Origin: Gemmatimonadota bacterium
GTDB lineage: Bacteria > Gemmatimonadota > Gemmatimonadetes > Longimicrobiales > Gaopeijiaceae
Reading direction: 5' to 3'
NCBI GenBank assembly: GCA_022826005.1
Contig: JAJDVT010000121.1
Span: 124,001-188,000, forward strand
Length of the DNA stretch: 64,000 bases
Of this stretch, positions 36,311 through 44,833 are shown piece by piece. Each line of letters begins with the position of its first letter. Within the stretch, counting starts at the first letter, position 1. A model generated the notes under the pieces. That model saw nothing but the letters and a program-made list of their open reading frames with translations. It did no database searches and was not told the origin of the DNA. Position numbers and translations under genes: made by a program.

Positions 36311-38098
36311 TCACGTCAGCGCGTTCCTCCGGTGGGCCGGCAGCGAGGCCACGACAACCTGCTCCGTGTGGTCGTCCCAGAAGTAGTAGATGCGCAGGCA
36401 GCGCCGCGGATCACGGGTGTTCGCGCCCCGCTTGATGTGCCAGTCCACCTTGTGGCGGCGGCCGTCCCAGGTGCACTCGAAGGCGTCTCCCCCGCACGGG
36501 AGATTGAACACGCCGTCGTCAATGTCGTCGATCCGCCCGTGCAGATCCGGGTCTCCGCCCTGGATGCGTCCGTCGCGGTACTCGTTGCCGAGCCAGTTCA
36601 GGCACTGGGCCGCGAGTCCGACGTCAAGGAACTCGGCGCCGCTCAGCTCCCGCCGCGCCGACCCGGTCAGCGAAACCCGGTCCGCAAGACTATCGTCGCA
36701 CCAGGCAGCCACTTCGCTCCAGGCGGTCGGGAACGGCACTGCGGCGTCCGGGTCGCCCCCGAGCGACCGCACCAGACCGGCGAGCTGCTCCGCTCGCCGG
36801 CGCAGCTCGTCGCGCTCCTTCTCGGCGACATCCGCCCTCTGCCGGGCCTGCTGGTAGCGGTTGCCCCTGGTTCGCGCCTTGTCCCGCGCCTGCCTCAGCT
36901 TGCGCTGCAGCAGCGGCATCTCCTCGACTGCGCCCGCACCCGTTGCCGCCGCGGCCTGGTCCCGCACCAGGGCCGCACCCGCCCTGCCGGCGGCGCCTCC
37001 ATCCGCCGTGCCCCCCGGGCGACCGGCACCGCGCCCCCAGTCGCCCGTAGCCGATACCGCGGGAGCGCCCCAGATAGACTTGCGGAAGAACGAAACGAGC
37101 CTCGCCGGGCCGCGGGCAGCCCCCGCCGCCTCCCTCGAGATTGCGTCAAAGCCGAGCGTCCTGCGATCGCCATCTCCGAGCCGCACCCGTTCCTCGCCGG
37201 CCAGCCGCTGAAACATCCTCGTCGTCGTGCCGATCCCACGATCGTCCGTGAGGCGGTTCCAGAGGACCAGAGGATGAAGAGTCCGGTCCGTTCGATCGTT
37301 GAAGCCGGGCCGGTAGAACCGCCACGCGCCCAGAAACACGGAGAGCGGCTTGCCCACCGTATCGCTCAGGCGGAAGGTCATCGCCGGCGGCAACACCCAC
37401 ACGACGGCCAGGCCCGCCAGCGACCGTGCCAGGTCGCTCCACTGCCTTTCCAGCATCTCCACGTCCGGTTCCTCCGGCGGGACCGAGACCACCGCGAAAG
37501 GCATGGCGCGACGCGGATCGACCAGCATCTGCACGAAGCTGCTCATGGCCTCATCGGTGTCGAGGACGATGGGGTCGCGGGCCAATCTCCTTTCGCCCTG
37601 TAGAAGGGGCACCCGCCCCGCGATCTCCGCCAGCAGTTCCGCCGGGTACTCCGCGACCGCATCGCCGGGCACCACGGAACGGTCGTGCACCTCGATTCCG
37701 ATCACGGACGAGCGGCCCGGGACGGTAGCCACGGATATCGCGCTGACCACCTGCCTGCCCGGTCCGGAACTCCGTTCGATCTGCAGCCCCCACAGATCCC
37801 TCCCGGAGCCTCGAACCCTTACCCCCCTGCAAGACGCGTCCACTTCGCGATGCGAGAACGAGCGGCCACCAAGGGCCTTGCGCGGCAGCCGATCTTCGAA
37901 ACCCTCCTGCGCCCACTCGAGCACTATCGCGCGACACTGCTGCTCCGCGGATGATTCCGCGTGGGGCGCCACGTGCGCCTCGACCCAAAGTCTCTCGGTG
38001 CCGGGGACCGGTGTCGGCGCGCGTGACCCGGCAGTCCGGCGCCGTCCGTGGTCGATCTGCGCCAAGTCCTCAAATGACTTGTACCTTTGTGTAGGCAT
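36311..38098 (-). CDS. Uncharacterised large coiled-coil protein with a basic, RelE-like C-terminal segment
   Basis: A 595-residue soluble protein that I do not recognise. Residues 1-230 are an alpha/beta region (LWVEAHVAPHAESSAEQQCR; later MPFAVVSVPPEEPDVEMLER), followed by a segment WVLPPAMTFRLSDTVGKPLS and AWRFYRPGFNDRTDRTLHPL. An Ala/Gly-rich linker (about 355-390) leads into a coiled coil (394-450). The C-terminal 50 residues (from about W553: HIKRG, then RCLRIYYFWDD and VVVASLPAHRRN) resemble the core strands of RelE/ParE-type toxins or RNA-binding beta domains. No signal peptide or transmembrane segment. ATG 38098 has GGAGGAG upstream. It is not in an obvious operon. A solitary conflict or defence protein is one guess, not supported by neighbours. 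Confidence 0.7.
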   Translation of the reverse strand: MPTQRYKSFEDLAQIDHGRRRTAGSRAPTPVPGTERLWVEAHVAPHAESSAEQQCRAIVLEWAQEGFEDRLPRKALGGRSFSHREVDASCRGVRVRGSGRDLWGLQIERSSGPGRQVVSAISVATVPGRSSVIGIEVHDRSVVPGDAVAEYPAELLAEIAGRVPLLQGERRLARDPIVLDTDEAMSSFVQMLVDPRRAMPFAVVSVPPEEPDVEMLERQWSDLARSLAGLAVVWVLPPAMTFRLSDTVGKPLSVFLGAWRFYRPGFNDRTDRTLHPLVLWNRLTDDRGIGTTTRMFQRLAGEERVRLGDGDRRTLGFDAISREAAGAARGPARLVSFFRKSIWGAPAVSATGDWGRGAGRPGGTADGGAAGRAGAALVRDQAAAATGAGAVEEMPLLQRKLRQARDKARTRGNRYQQARQRADVAEKERDELRRRAEQLAGLVRSLGGDPDAAVPFPTAWSEVAAWCDDSLADRVSLTGSARRELSGAEFLDVGLAAQCLNWLGNEYRDGRIQGGDPDLHGRIDDIDDGVFNLPCGGDAFECTWDGRRHKVDWHIKRGANTRDPRRCLRIYYFWDDHTEQVVVASLPAHRRNALT

Positions 38099-38182
38099 TA
38101 TTCTCCTCCGACAAAACCTGCTGCCAACCTATCGGAGTCAATTTCGGAAGTCACGCCCGGCGCGCAAGAGCGGACGGGAGGA

Positions 38183-38983
38183 TCACTTCCCGTCGGTCTG
38201 CGCCAGGACCCAGCCGCTGATGATTCGATGAAGCTCCCCGACTCCGTCGGTGAGCGCCGCCGGACCCGGCTGCAGGATCAGCGCCGACTTGATCTCGTGG
38301 AGATGGCCGCCGGCGACGGCCGGGATGCGCGACCAGCCATCGCGCTCCACCACCCGTTCGGGGCGGAACTTGCGCCCGCACCACGATCCGATGATCACGT
38401 CCGGGGCGCGGCGCACCACCTCGTCCGGGTCGGCGACGATCCTCTCCTTCGCCAGCGACCCGGCGCGCAACTCGGGGAAGCAGTCGTCGCCCCCGGCGAG
38501 TTCGATCAGCTCCGACACCCAGCGGATCCCCGAGATGAGGGGGTCGTACCACTCCTCGAAGTAGACCCGCGGCCGGCGCGGGAGTTCGGCGGCGCGGCTG
38601 CGGATCCGGTCCAGTCCCTCCTGCAGCTCGCGGGCGAGCCGCTCCCCCTTTTCCGGGCATCCGACCATCCCCGCGATCACCTTCACGGTGCGCAGGATCT
38701 CGGCCACCGAGCGGTGATTGAAGATGTGGACCTCCACGCCGTGCCGGATCAGTTCGGCGGCGATGTCGGCCTGTATGTCGGAGAAGCCGAAGACCAGATC
38801 CGGGCGCAACTCCAGGATGCGGTCGATCTTCGCGCTGGTGAAGGCCGAGACCTTCGGCTTCTCCCTGCGGGCGCGGGGCGGGCGCACGGTGAACCCAGAG
38901 ATGCCGACGATGCGCCGGTCCTCCTCCAGGCGGTAGAGGATTTCGGTCGGCTCCTCGGTGAGGCAGACGATGCGGTGGTACAC
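38183..38983 (-). CDS. BtuF-like substrate-binding-fold protein, no signal peptide
   Basis: A 266-residue member of the helical-backbone metal/cobalamin-binding receptor family (BtuF/FepB type). Features are IVCLTEEPTEILYRL at the N-terminus, LRPDLVFGFSDIQADIAAEL, the WYDPLISGIRWVSELIELAGG segment with the typical clamshell turn, and RRAPDVIIGSWCG. BtuF normally captures vitamin B12 for the BtuCD importer, but this protein lacks a signal peptide and no ABC permease or ATPase is nearby, so it may act in the cytoplasm or in a non-transport role. GTG start seven bases after the S10 peptidase stop, so probably its operon partner. Confidence 0.78.
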   Translation of the reverse strand: MYHRIVCLTEEPTEILYRLEEDRRIVGISGFTVRPPRARREKPKVSAFTSAKIDRILELRPDLVFGFSDIQADIAAELIRHGVEVHIFNHRSVAEILRTVKVIAGMVGCPEKGERLARELQEGLDRIRSRAAELPRRPRVYFEEWYDPLISGIRWVSELIELAGGDDCFPELRAGSLAKERIVADPDEVVRRAPDVIIGSWCGRKFRPERVVERDGWSRIPAVAGGHLHEIKSALILQPGPAALTDGVGELHRIISGWVLAQTDGK

Positions 38984-38990
38984 CCGCCGC

Positions 38991-40598
38991 CTACTGCGAC
39001 ACCGGCGTGAGCCCGCCCGAAGTCCGCAGGATGAACCCGTCGAGGACCTCCTTCCACTGCGGCAGCAGCGCCTGCTCCACGTACATCATGTGCCCCGCGG
39101 CGAAGTCCGCCCGCTCGATGTTGTCGCGCAGCTCCGGCGGCAGCCCCATCCGGTCCATCGTCCAGACGGCGGCGAAGTAGGGGGTCGCGAGGTCGTAGAT
39201 GCCGTTGATGAGCAGGACCTCCAGCGCCGGGTTGCGCTTCATGGCTGTGGCGAGGTCGACGGCGACGTTGGGGGTGCCGCCGCCGCGCACGAAGGCGCCC
39301 CCACCGCCCAGCCGGCCCCAGTTCCAGTCGCGGGTGCCGCCGCTGGGGACGTACTCACGGTCGCCGTCGTAGCCGAGTTCGCCGCGGAGGTAGCTGTTGA
39401 AGGCGGAGGTGTAGGCGGAGCTGATCGCGGTGGACTGGGGGTCGTGGGAGGGGCGGGCGCCGAGGACATCGCCCGCGGGGCCGGTGAAGCGCGCGTCCAG
39501 GCGGCCGACGACGCGGCCCTCGTCGCGCAACAACTCCGCCTCGAAGGCCGGGGCGGTGACGCGCAGGTCGCTCTTGTCGATGAAGTCGCGGCTGAGCCCC
39601 GTGTAGCGGTGCATCCGGTCGATAACGCGGGCACGGGTGTCCGCGTCGAGGGTGCTGCCCGCGAGAAGCGCGGTGGCGTACTCGGTGAGCGACCACTCCT
39701 CCACCTCGGCCATGAAGGCCTCCAGGTCGGGCGGATTCGGGCCCGGCAGCGCGTCCAGGTAGCGGGCGGTGATCGCGTACGACGGCAGGTTGACGATGTA
39801 GGGCAGGTCGTCGCCGGGCGCGAACTGGATCGTATTGAACTGGAGCACCGCCGAGACGAGCACGATCCCGTTCAGGTCGATGTTGGCGCCCTGCAGGTGG
39901 CGCGCCAGCACCGCCGAGCGGGTGGTCCCGTAGCTCTCGCCAAGGAGGTAGCGAGGCGAGTTCCAGCGGTCGTATTCGCTCAGGAAGCGACGGATGAACT
40001 GCGTCAGCGAGCGCGCGTCCTCGTCGATGCCCCAATAGTCGGATCCGGGCGTCTCACCGAGGGTGTGGCTGAACCCGGTGCCGATCGGGTCGACCATCAC
40101 GATGTCCGCGATGTCCAGGATCGTGTACGCATTGTCCTCCAGCGGGTAGGGAGGCGCACCCTGCGGGCCGACTTCGGGCGTGACCACCCGCCGCGGCCCC
40201 ATGATCCCCATGTGCAGCCAGAAGGACGCCGAACCCGGGCCGCCGTTGTAGGAGAAGACGATGGGGCGCTCGGGGGACGGCGCCCCGTTGGTGCGGAAGT
40301 AGGCCGTGTACCAGAGTTCGGCGGCGGGCTCGCCGTCGTCGCTGGTGAGGGTGGCGCCGGTGACGATGGCGTCGTACTCCACGGTTTCGCCGCCGACCAC
40401 GATCGAGTGGCTGGTCTGCCAGCGGGCGGGGGTGGGGTCGCCAGCGGACTCCTGGGCGTGGAGCGGTGCCGCGGCGCTGATCGCCAACACCGGCGCGGCG
40501 GTTGCGCCAGCGACGGTGACGCCAGCAGCGATGGCGCCAGCAGCAGAAGCGACTGCCGCAGCTCTGGTGAAGAATTGCCTGGGCTGAAACGTATTCAT
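38991..40598 (-). CDS. Secreted S10-family serine carboxypeptidase-like protein
   Basis: A 535-residue alpha/beta-hydrolase of peptidase family S10. The signal peptide is long and Ala-rich (cleavage near PLHAQ). The oxyanion segment YNGGPGSASFWLHMG, nucleophile Ser222 in LLGESYGTTRS, Asp in INGIYDLATPYF and His in FAAGHMMYVE form the expected triad. S10 enzymes remove C-terminal amino acids, often at acidic pH; the location here is periplasmic or extracellular. ATG at 40598 has AAGGGTATCC upstream. Its stop is seven bases before the BtuF-like gene. Confidence 0.93.
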   Translation of the reverse strand: MNTFQPRQFFTRAAAVASAAGAIAAGVTVAGATAAPVLAISAAAPLHAQESAGDPTPARWQTSHSIVVGGETVEYDAIVTGATLTSDDGEPAAELWYTAYFRTNGAPSPERPIVFSYNGGPGSASFWLHMGIMGPRRVVTPEVGPQGAPPYPLEDNAYTILDIADIVMVDPIGTGFSHTLGETPGSDYWGIDEDARSLTQFIRRFLSEYDRWNSPRYLLGESYGTTRSAVLARHLQGANIDLNGIVLVSAVLQFNTIQFAPGDDLPYIVNLPSYAITARYLDALPGPNPPDLEAFMAEVEEWSLTEYATALLAGSTLDADTRARVIDRMHRYTGLSRDFIDKSDLRVTAPAFEAELLRDEGRVVGRLDARFTGPAGDVLGARPSHDPQSTAISSAYTSAFNSYLRGELGYDGDREYVPSGGTRDWNWGRLGGGGAFVRGGGTPNVAVDLATAMKRNPALEVLLINGIYDLATPYFAAVWTMDRMGLPPELRDNIERADFAAGHMMYVEQALLPQWKEVLDGFILRTSGGLTPVSQ

Positions 40599-40690
40599 TA
40601 GGATACCCTTGAGTCCGGTGTTTGCGGTGCATTGCGAGCGGCTAATGTGGCGGGGTTGCCCGCCATGTCGCCAGAACGGGAGGTGACCAG

Positions 40691-40921
40691 GTGCTTGAAT
40701 GGATGAAACCCGCCGTCTGGCTGATCAGTGTCGTGTACGCGGTGATCGGCTCGCCCCTTGCGCCAACTCTCCTTGCCTCGATGTCACGCGACCGCCGGGC
40801 CGCCCTTTCGAACTTCCTGAGGCGGGTCCATCTGCTGATGGCCGACCGGCGCTTCCATATCCCGTACCGGTCGAGCGGGAACGATCCGTGGCCCGCCGGC
40901 GGAGCGAGTCCCTCAGATTGA
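40691..40921 (+). CDS. Small ORF (76 aa) antisense to the DUF2784 gene tail
   Basis: A GTG-initiated frame with GGGAGG eight bases upstream, giving MLEWMKPAVWLISVVYAVIG and then a basic, Arg-rich tail. The first 30 residues could be a membrane helix. It overlaps the 3' end of the DUF2784 gene on the other strand, so only one of the two may be real in this stretch. No family recognised. Confidence 0.25.
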   Translation: MLEWMKPAVWLISVVYAVIGSPLAPTLLASMSRDRRAALSNFLRRVHLLMADRRFHIPYRSSGNDPWPAGGASPSD

Positions 40922-41276
40922 GCGCCAGCGACACGGCAAACGCGCCGATCCCCGACCCGATCACCAGCACGTCCACCACACCCGAGTCCCAGTCGGCACC
41001 CGTCAGGCTGTCCAGGTAGTACTTCACCCAGGAAGCCGGCAGCCCCGTTTCGCCCAGCGCCCGCTTCACGTCCCAGTGCCAGTCGGTCAGGGGGCAGTAC
41101 CCCCATCCGTAGACCACCCCGAGCCCGAACCAGGAGAGGAGCGTCGCGGTGATGGCAACGAAGTGGAGGCGACGGGTCCTCCGCCACGCCCAGCCGGAAA
41201 GGTTGAATCCGATCAGCAGGACGTGGAAGGCGACGAAGGACACGTCGATGATGCGATACACCGCCTGATCGGTCAT
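40725..41276 (-). CDS. DUF2784 membrane protein
   Basis: A 183-residue protein whose first 110 residues match DUF2784: helices at about 10-30 and 38-58, then the signature GLGVVYGWGYCPLTDWHWDV and LPASWVKYYLDSLTG, then a third helix (VVDVLVIGSGIGAFAVSLAL). Family members are small inner-membrane proteins of unknown function. The C-terminal 55 residues are Arg/Ser/Gly-rich, not part of the domain, and antisense to a small plus-strand frame, which hints that the reading frame lost its original stop. ATG at 41276. Confidence 0.8.
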   Translation of the reverse strand: MTDQAVYRIIDVSFVAFHVLLIGFNLSGWAWRRTRRLHFVAITATLLSWFGLGVVYGWGYCPLTDWHWDVKRALGETGLPASWVKYYLDSLTGADWDSGVVDVLVIGSGIGAFAVSLALNLRDSLRRRATDRSRSTGTGYGSAGRPSADGPASGSSKGRPGGRVTSRQGELAQGASRSPRTRH

Positions 41277-41311
41277 ATTGTGACCTGGGGCCGGATCGTT
41301 GGAAGGGTAGA

Positions 41312-41683
41312 GTGGCGGTAAACTCGCAGTTTCGGGCTGGAATCGCGATGGACATGCTGACGGCTTTGGTCGTGGACGGGCTGGGGGGCTCGGTTGTGAC
41401 CGTGTTGGCGAAGGCCGTCGGTCTTGTCGCCGGCCGCCGCCGGGCCAGGGTCCAGGCTCTTCTCGAACGGTTCGGCAGGCTGAGTTCCGACCTTCGCACA
41501 CTGGCGTTGCTCGCGCTGGTCTTCGCGGCTGCGGCCGGCGCGGGCGTCGCGCGTGGCTTCGGCCCGGCGTTCGTTGCGCTCGGACTGCTGGTCATCCTGC
41601 TGATCGCGATCCTTCTGCTCAGCGGACTATGCCGCCTCGTCGCGGAGCGGATGCAGGAGGACGGCCGGGAGCCGGACGAGTAA
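41312..41683 (+). CDS. Small membrane protein of unknown function
   Basis: A 123-residue protein with two strong hydrophobic segments (about 68-85 AALVFAAAAGAGVARGFG-like and 88-112 FVALGLLVILLIAILLLSG) and a weaker one near residues 15-40 with Gly-rich turns. The middle is basic (GRRRARVQALLERFGRLSSD), the C-terminus acidic. No family recognised. The GTG at 41312 has GAAGGG just upstream; the ATG at 41348 is an alternative. Divergent from the DUF2784 gene, 35 bases apart. Confidence 0.5.
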   Translation: MAVNSQFRAGIAMDMLTALVVDGLGGSVVTVLAKAVGLVAGRRRARVQALLERFGRLSSDLRTLALLALVFAAAAGAGVARGFGPAFVALGLLVILLIAILLLSGLCRLVAERMQEDGREPDE

Positions 41684-41853
41684 GGTTGACTCGCCGGCGG
41701 GCCCGGTGACCAGGTCCGGATGGCACTTCACCCAGGACGCCGGCAGCCCCGTGCCGTCTCGCTCCCTGAACCGGTTCCGGCTATGCTAGTGGACCCTCGC
41801 CGCGCGCGCCAACGCGGGCCCGGCCGATCACCGGTCGCACACCGAAGGCACAA

Positions 41854-43101
41854 ATGGGAACAATCGAGCGAAAGGGCAACTCGATTCTGGTCGCGGACGG
41901 GGTCTTCCCGGACGACCTGCCCAGGCTCTGCGCGGCGCTCCATCGGGCGATAGGTCGTGAAGAAGACTTGCAGATCGGTTTGGACTTTTCCGAATGTACA
42001 GCCCTCTTTCAGTCCACAATGCTTCCGGTGATCCCACTCGTCGTGCGGTACCGCGAGATGCAGCGGATCACATTCGTTCTGAGGCCACCGGTGGACAGGG
42101 ACCTGGGAAGGCTGTTCCTGAACACCAATTGGGCCCACCACATCGATCCGGGGAACCACCCACCGAATCGACACTCCCAGGGCCACATGCCCGCCCTCCG
42201 ATTCCACGGAGACGGCGAAGACGGCCAGGAGGCAATCCTGGAGAGAGTCCTGGAGTTGATTCTCGGCACGCTGGACACGAGCCGCGACATGCTGAAAGCG
42301 GTTGAGTGGTCGCTCGGCGAGATCATGGACAATGTCCCCATGCACGCCGAGTCTCCGGTTGGAGGATTCGTTCAGGCCACCGCCTACACGGGATCGAATT
42401 CGGTGGAGTTCGTTGTCGCCGACGCGGGGATCGGAATAGCCGCAAGCATGGGGCAGGATGACGATCAGGCGGCGCTGCGGGACGCGATCACCGAAGGCGT
42501 GACACGGGACAGGGAACGGAACGCCGGCAATGGTCTCTTCGGCAGCTATCAGGTCGCGGCTCTGTCCGGCGGAGAATTCGAGATCAGGTCGAACCGGGGT
42601 GTCCTGCGGCGCGTCGGCGCCGGCGGCCTCAGGACCTGGAGTCCCCCGGCTCCCTACCTGGGGACTTCCGTCCGCTGCAAGATCGGACTCGACGAATCCG
42701 GCTTGCTCGAGCGGGCCCTGCGTTTCAGGGGAAAGCCCCACGACCCCCCGCACGATTTCGTGGAACGGGCGTTCGAGAACGACTCGGGCCTGCTGGTCAT
42801 GAAGATGGCAGACAGGGCGTCCTCGCATTTCGGCTCCCGCAAGGGGGGGCGGCACATTCGCCGGGTAGTCGAAAACCTGCTGCGGGACCACCCTGCCATC
42901 GTCTTCGACTTCAAGGGAGTGGGCGTGTTCACAAGCAGCTTTGCCGACGAGGTCTTCGGTCGGTTGTTCGTCTCCATGGGACCACGGGCATTCATGACCC
43001 GTATCCGGATGCGAAACGTCGATCCGACCGTTGAGGGCCTGATCGACCGGGCCATTGTGCAGCGCACCCGGCTGGGTAGTCAGGAGACCGATCAGGAGTG
43101 A
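41854..43101 (+). CDS. STAS-like / GHKL ATPase / DUF4325-like signalling fusion
   Basis: A 415-residue soluble protein with three regions. Residues 1-100 look like a STAS fold (LQIGLDFSECTALFQSTMLP). Residues 120-260 hold a GHKL-type ATPase of the anti-sigma/histidine-kinase class: the N-box has Asn160 in LGEIMDNVPMHA, the G1 box is DAGIGI (190-195) and the G2 box is GNGLFG (225-230). Residues about 300-405 resemble the DUF4325 STAS-like domain (AIVFDFKGVGVFTSSFADEV). Separate proteins of these types form partner-switching modules controlling sigma factors; one chain carrying all three suggests a self-contained switch. No sigma factor or phosphatase is nearby. ATG at 41854, weak upstream GAAGG. 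Confidence 0.75.
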   Translation: MGTIERKGNSILVADGVFPDDLPRLCAALHRAIGREEDLQIGLDFSECTALFQSTMLPVIPLVVRYREMQRITFVLRPPVDRDLGRLFLNTNWAHHIDPGNHPPNRHSQGHMPALRFHGDGEDGQEAILERVLELILGTLDTSRDMLKAVEWSLGEIMDNVPMHAESPVGGFVQATAYTGSNSVEFVVADAGIGIAASMGQDDDQAALRDAITEGVTRDRERNAGNGLFGSYQVAALSGGEFEIRSNRGVLRRVGAGGLRTWSPPAPYLGTSVRCKIGLDESGLLERALRFRGKPHDPPHDFVERAFENDSGLLVMKMADRASSHFGSRKGGRHIRRVVENLLRDHPAIVFDFKGVGVFTSSFADEVFGRLFVSMGPRAFMTRIRMRNVDPTVEGLIDRAIVQRTRLGSQETDQE

Positions 43102-43276
43102 CGTTGCCCGGGGCAATGGGAAACTTCGTGCGACGAGGAATACCTGGACGCCGTGGAGCAGCGGGGCGAAGGGCCGCGGGTGGTGTTCCCGGACGATCCG
43201 TGGTAAGGTGGCACCCGCGACAACCACCCAGGCCTCCTCCAGTCCCGACCCCGCCATTCCCACTCCCCGCTCGCAG

Positions 43277-44833
43277 ATGACCCTACGCTCCCGGATTCTC
43301 GAACTCGAGCGGGCGTCACGGTCCCTCGACCCCGACGCGGCCGAGCGCGACCGGCTCCTGAGCGCGGCGCACGCCTACGCCCGGCAGTACCTCGACAGGC
43401 TCCCGGAGACTCCCGCCTACAACCACGACAAGTCGGCCGTCCGTACGCTCCGGGACCACGAGGTCGGCCCCGGCCCCCGGCCGATGGATCAGCTCATCGA
43501 GCGGATCGACGAGTCGGTCGTGCGGCCGGGGCTCCTGCCGTCGCACGCGGGTCATCTGGCCTACATCCCCGGCGGCGGGCTCTACGCCTCGTCGCTCGCC
43601 GACTACCTGGCCGCGGTGACGAACGAGTACGCCGGCGTGCGCTTCGCCGGGCCCGGGGCGGTCGAAATGGAGGACCTGATCCTCGACTGGATGGCGAGGC
43701 TGGTCGGGTTCCCCGGGAGCGCGGATGGCAACCTCGCCTCGGGCGGGTCGATCGCGAGCCTGATCGCGGTTGTTGCGGCGCGTGAGGCGGCGGGCCTTCG
43801 CGCCCGCGACTTCGAGCGCGCGGTCGTGTACGCCTCGCCGCACATTCACCAGTGTCTGCACAAGGCGCTGCGCGTGGCGGGAATGGGCGAAACCGTGCGC
43901 CGGGACGTCGCGGTGGACCGGGGCCGGCGACTGTGCCCCCGTTCGCTCGCGGAAGCCGTCGCCGCGGACCGCGCGGGGGGGCTCAAACCCTGGCTCGTGC
44001 TCGCCTCTGCGGGCACCGCGGATACCGGCGCGATCGATCCGCTCGCGCGAATCGCCGATATCGCCCGCCGCGAGGGCCTCTGGTACCACGTCGACGCCGC
44101 CTACGGTGGCTTCTTTGCGATGCTGCCGGAGTGCGGCCCGGCGCTCGCCGGTATGGAGCGTGCGGACTCGGTGGTTCTCGACCCGCACAAGGGGATGTTC
44201 CTTCCCTACGGCACGGGCGCGGTGCTGGTCCGGAACCGCGGCGCCCTCCAGGACGCGCACGCCTACTACGCCAGCTACATGCAGGACACGGTCGAGGCCG
44301 AGGCCGGAGGACGGTCGCCCGCCGCCGTGTCGCCGGAGCTCACCAAGCACTTCCGCGCGCTGCGCGTATGGCTGCCGCTGCTGCTGCACGGCGAGGAGCC
44401 GTTCCGTGCATGTCTGCGCGAGAAGCTCGAGCTCGCGAGGTACTTCCACCGTGAGGTGGGCGCGCTGGGGTTCGAGGTGGGACCGGAGCCGGAGCTCACC
44501 GTGGTGACCTACCGGTGGGTGCCGGAGTCGGGCGACGCGAACGCGTTCAACCAGGCGCTGGTGGAGGAAACGCACCGGGACGGGCGGGTCTTCCTGTCGT
44601 CCACCACGATCGATGGCCGGTTCGTGCTCAGGATGGCCGCGCTGGCCTTCCGCACGCATCTCGACACGATCGACCTGGCGCTGGAGGTGTTGCGGGGGGC
44701 GGTGGAGAGGCTGGAGGCTGAGCCCGAGCGATGGAGACCTGCGGCAACAGCGGTCGACCCCGCCGCGGAGACTGCGGCCCGCACGCCACAGTCCGCCGGT
44801 TCCGTGGCCAAAGCCACCGGAGCGCACCGCTGA
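43277..44833 (+). CDS. PLP-dependent decarboxylase, aromatic-L-amino-acid decarboxylase family
   Basis: A 518-residue group II PLP decarboxylase. Conserved parts are YIPGGGLYASSLADYLAA, NLASGGSIASLIAVVAARE, the PLP-ring stacking His in SPHIHQCLHKALRVAG, the pyridine-N Asp in WYHVDAAYGGFF and the Schiff-base Lys305 in LDPHKGMFLPYG. It would decarboxylate tryptophan, tyrosine, phenylalanine or a related amino acid; specificity cannot be read. The upstream frame is open to 43055 but Pro/Arg-rich, so the ATG at 43277 is used. Its stop overlaps the start of the permease gene (TGATG), so the two are coupled. Confidence 0.9.
   Translation: MTLRSRILELERASRSLDPDAAERDRLLSAAHAYARQYLDRLPETPAYNHDKSAVRTLRDHEVGPGPRPMDQLIERIDESVVRPGLLPSHAGHLAYIPGGGLYASSLADYLAAVTNEYAGVRFAGPGAVEMEDLILDWMARLVGFPGSADGNLASGGSIASLIAVVAAREAAGLRARDFERAVVYASPHIHQCLHKALRVAGMGETVRRDVAVDRGRRLCPRSLAEAVAADRAGGLKPWLVLASAGTADTGAIDPLARIADIARREGLWYHVDAAYGGFFAMLPECGPALAGMERADSVVLDPHKGMFLPYGTGAVLVRNRGALQDAHAYYASYMQDTVEAEAGGRSPAAVSPELTKHFRALRVWLPLLLHGEEPFRACLREKLELARYFHREVGALGFEVGPEPELTVVTYRWVPESGDANAFNQALVEETHRDGRVFLSSTTIDGRFVLRMAALAFRTHLDTIDLALEVLRGAVERLEAEPERWRPAATAVDPAAETAARTPQSAGSVAKATGAHR

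Noticed and set aside
38183..38983. Cobalamin importer locus with riboswitch
   Set aside because: No BtuCD genes or B12-riboswitch pairing found near, and the protein has no signal peptide.
41728..43263. 511-codon minus-strand frame opposite the GHKL protein
   Set aside because: The sense frame has N-, G1- and G2-box motifs; the antisense one has none.
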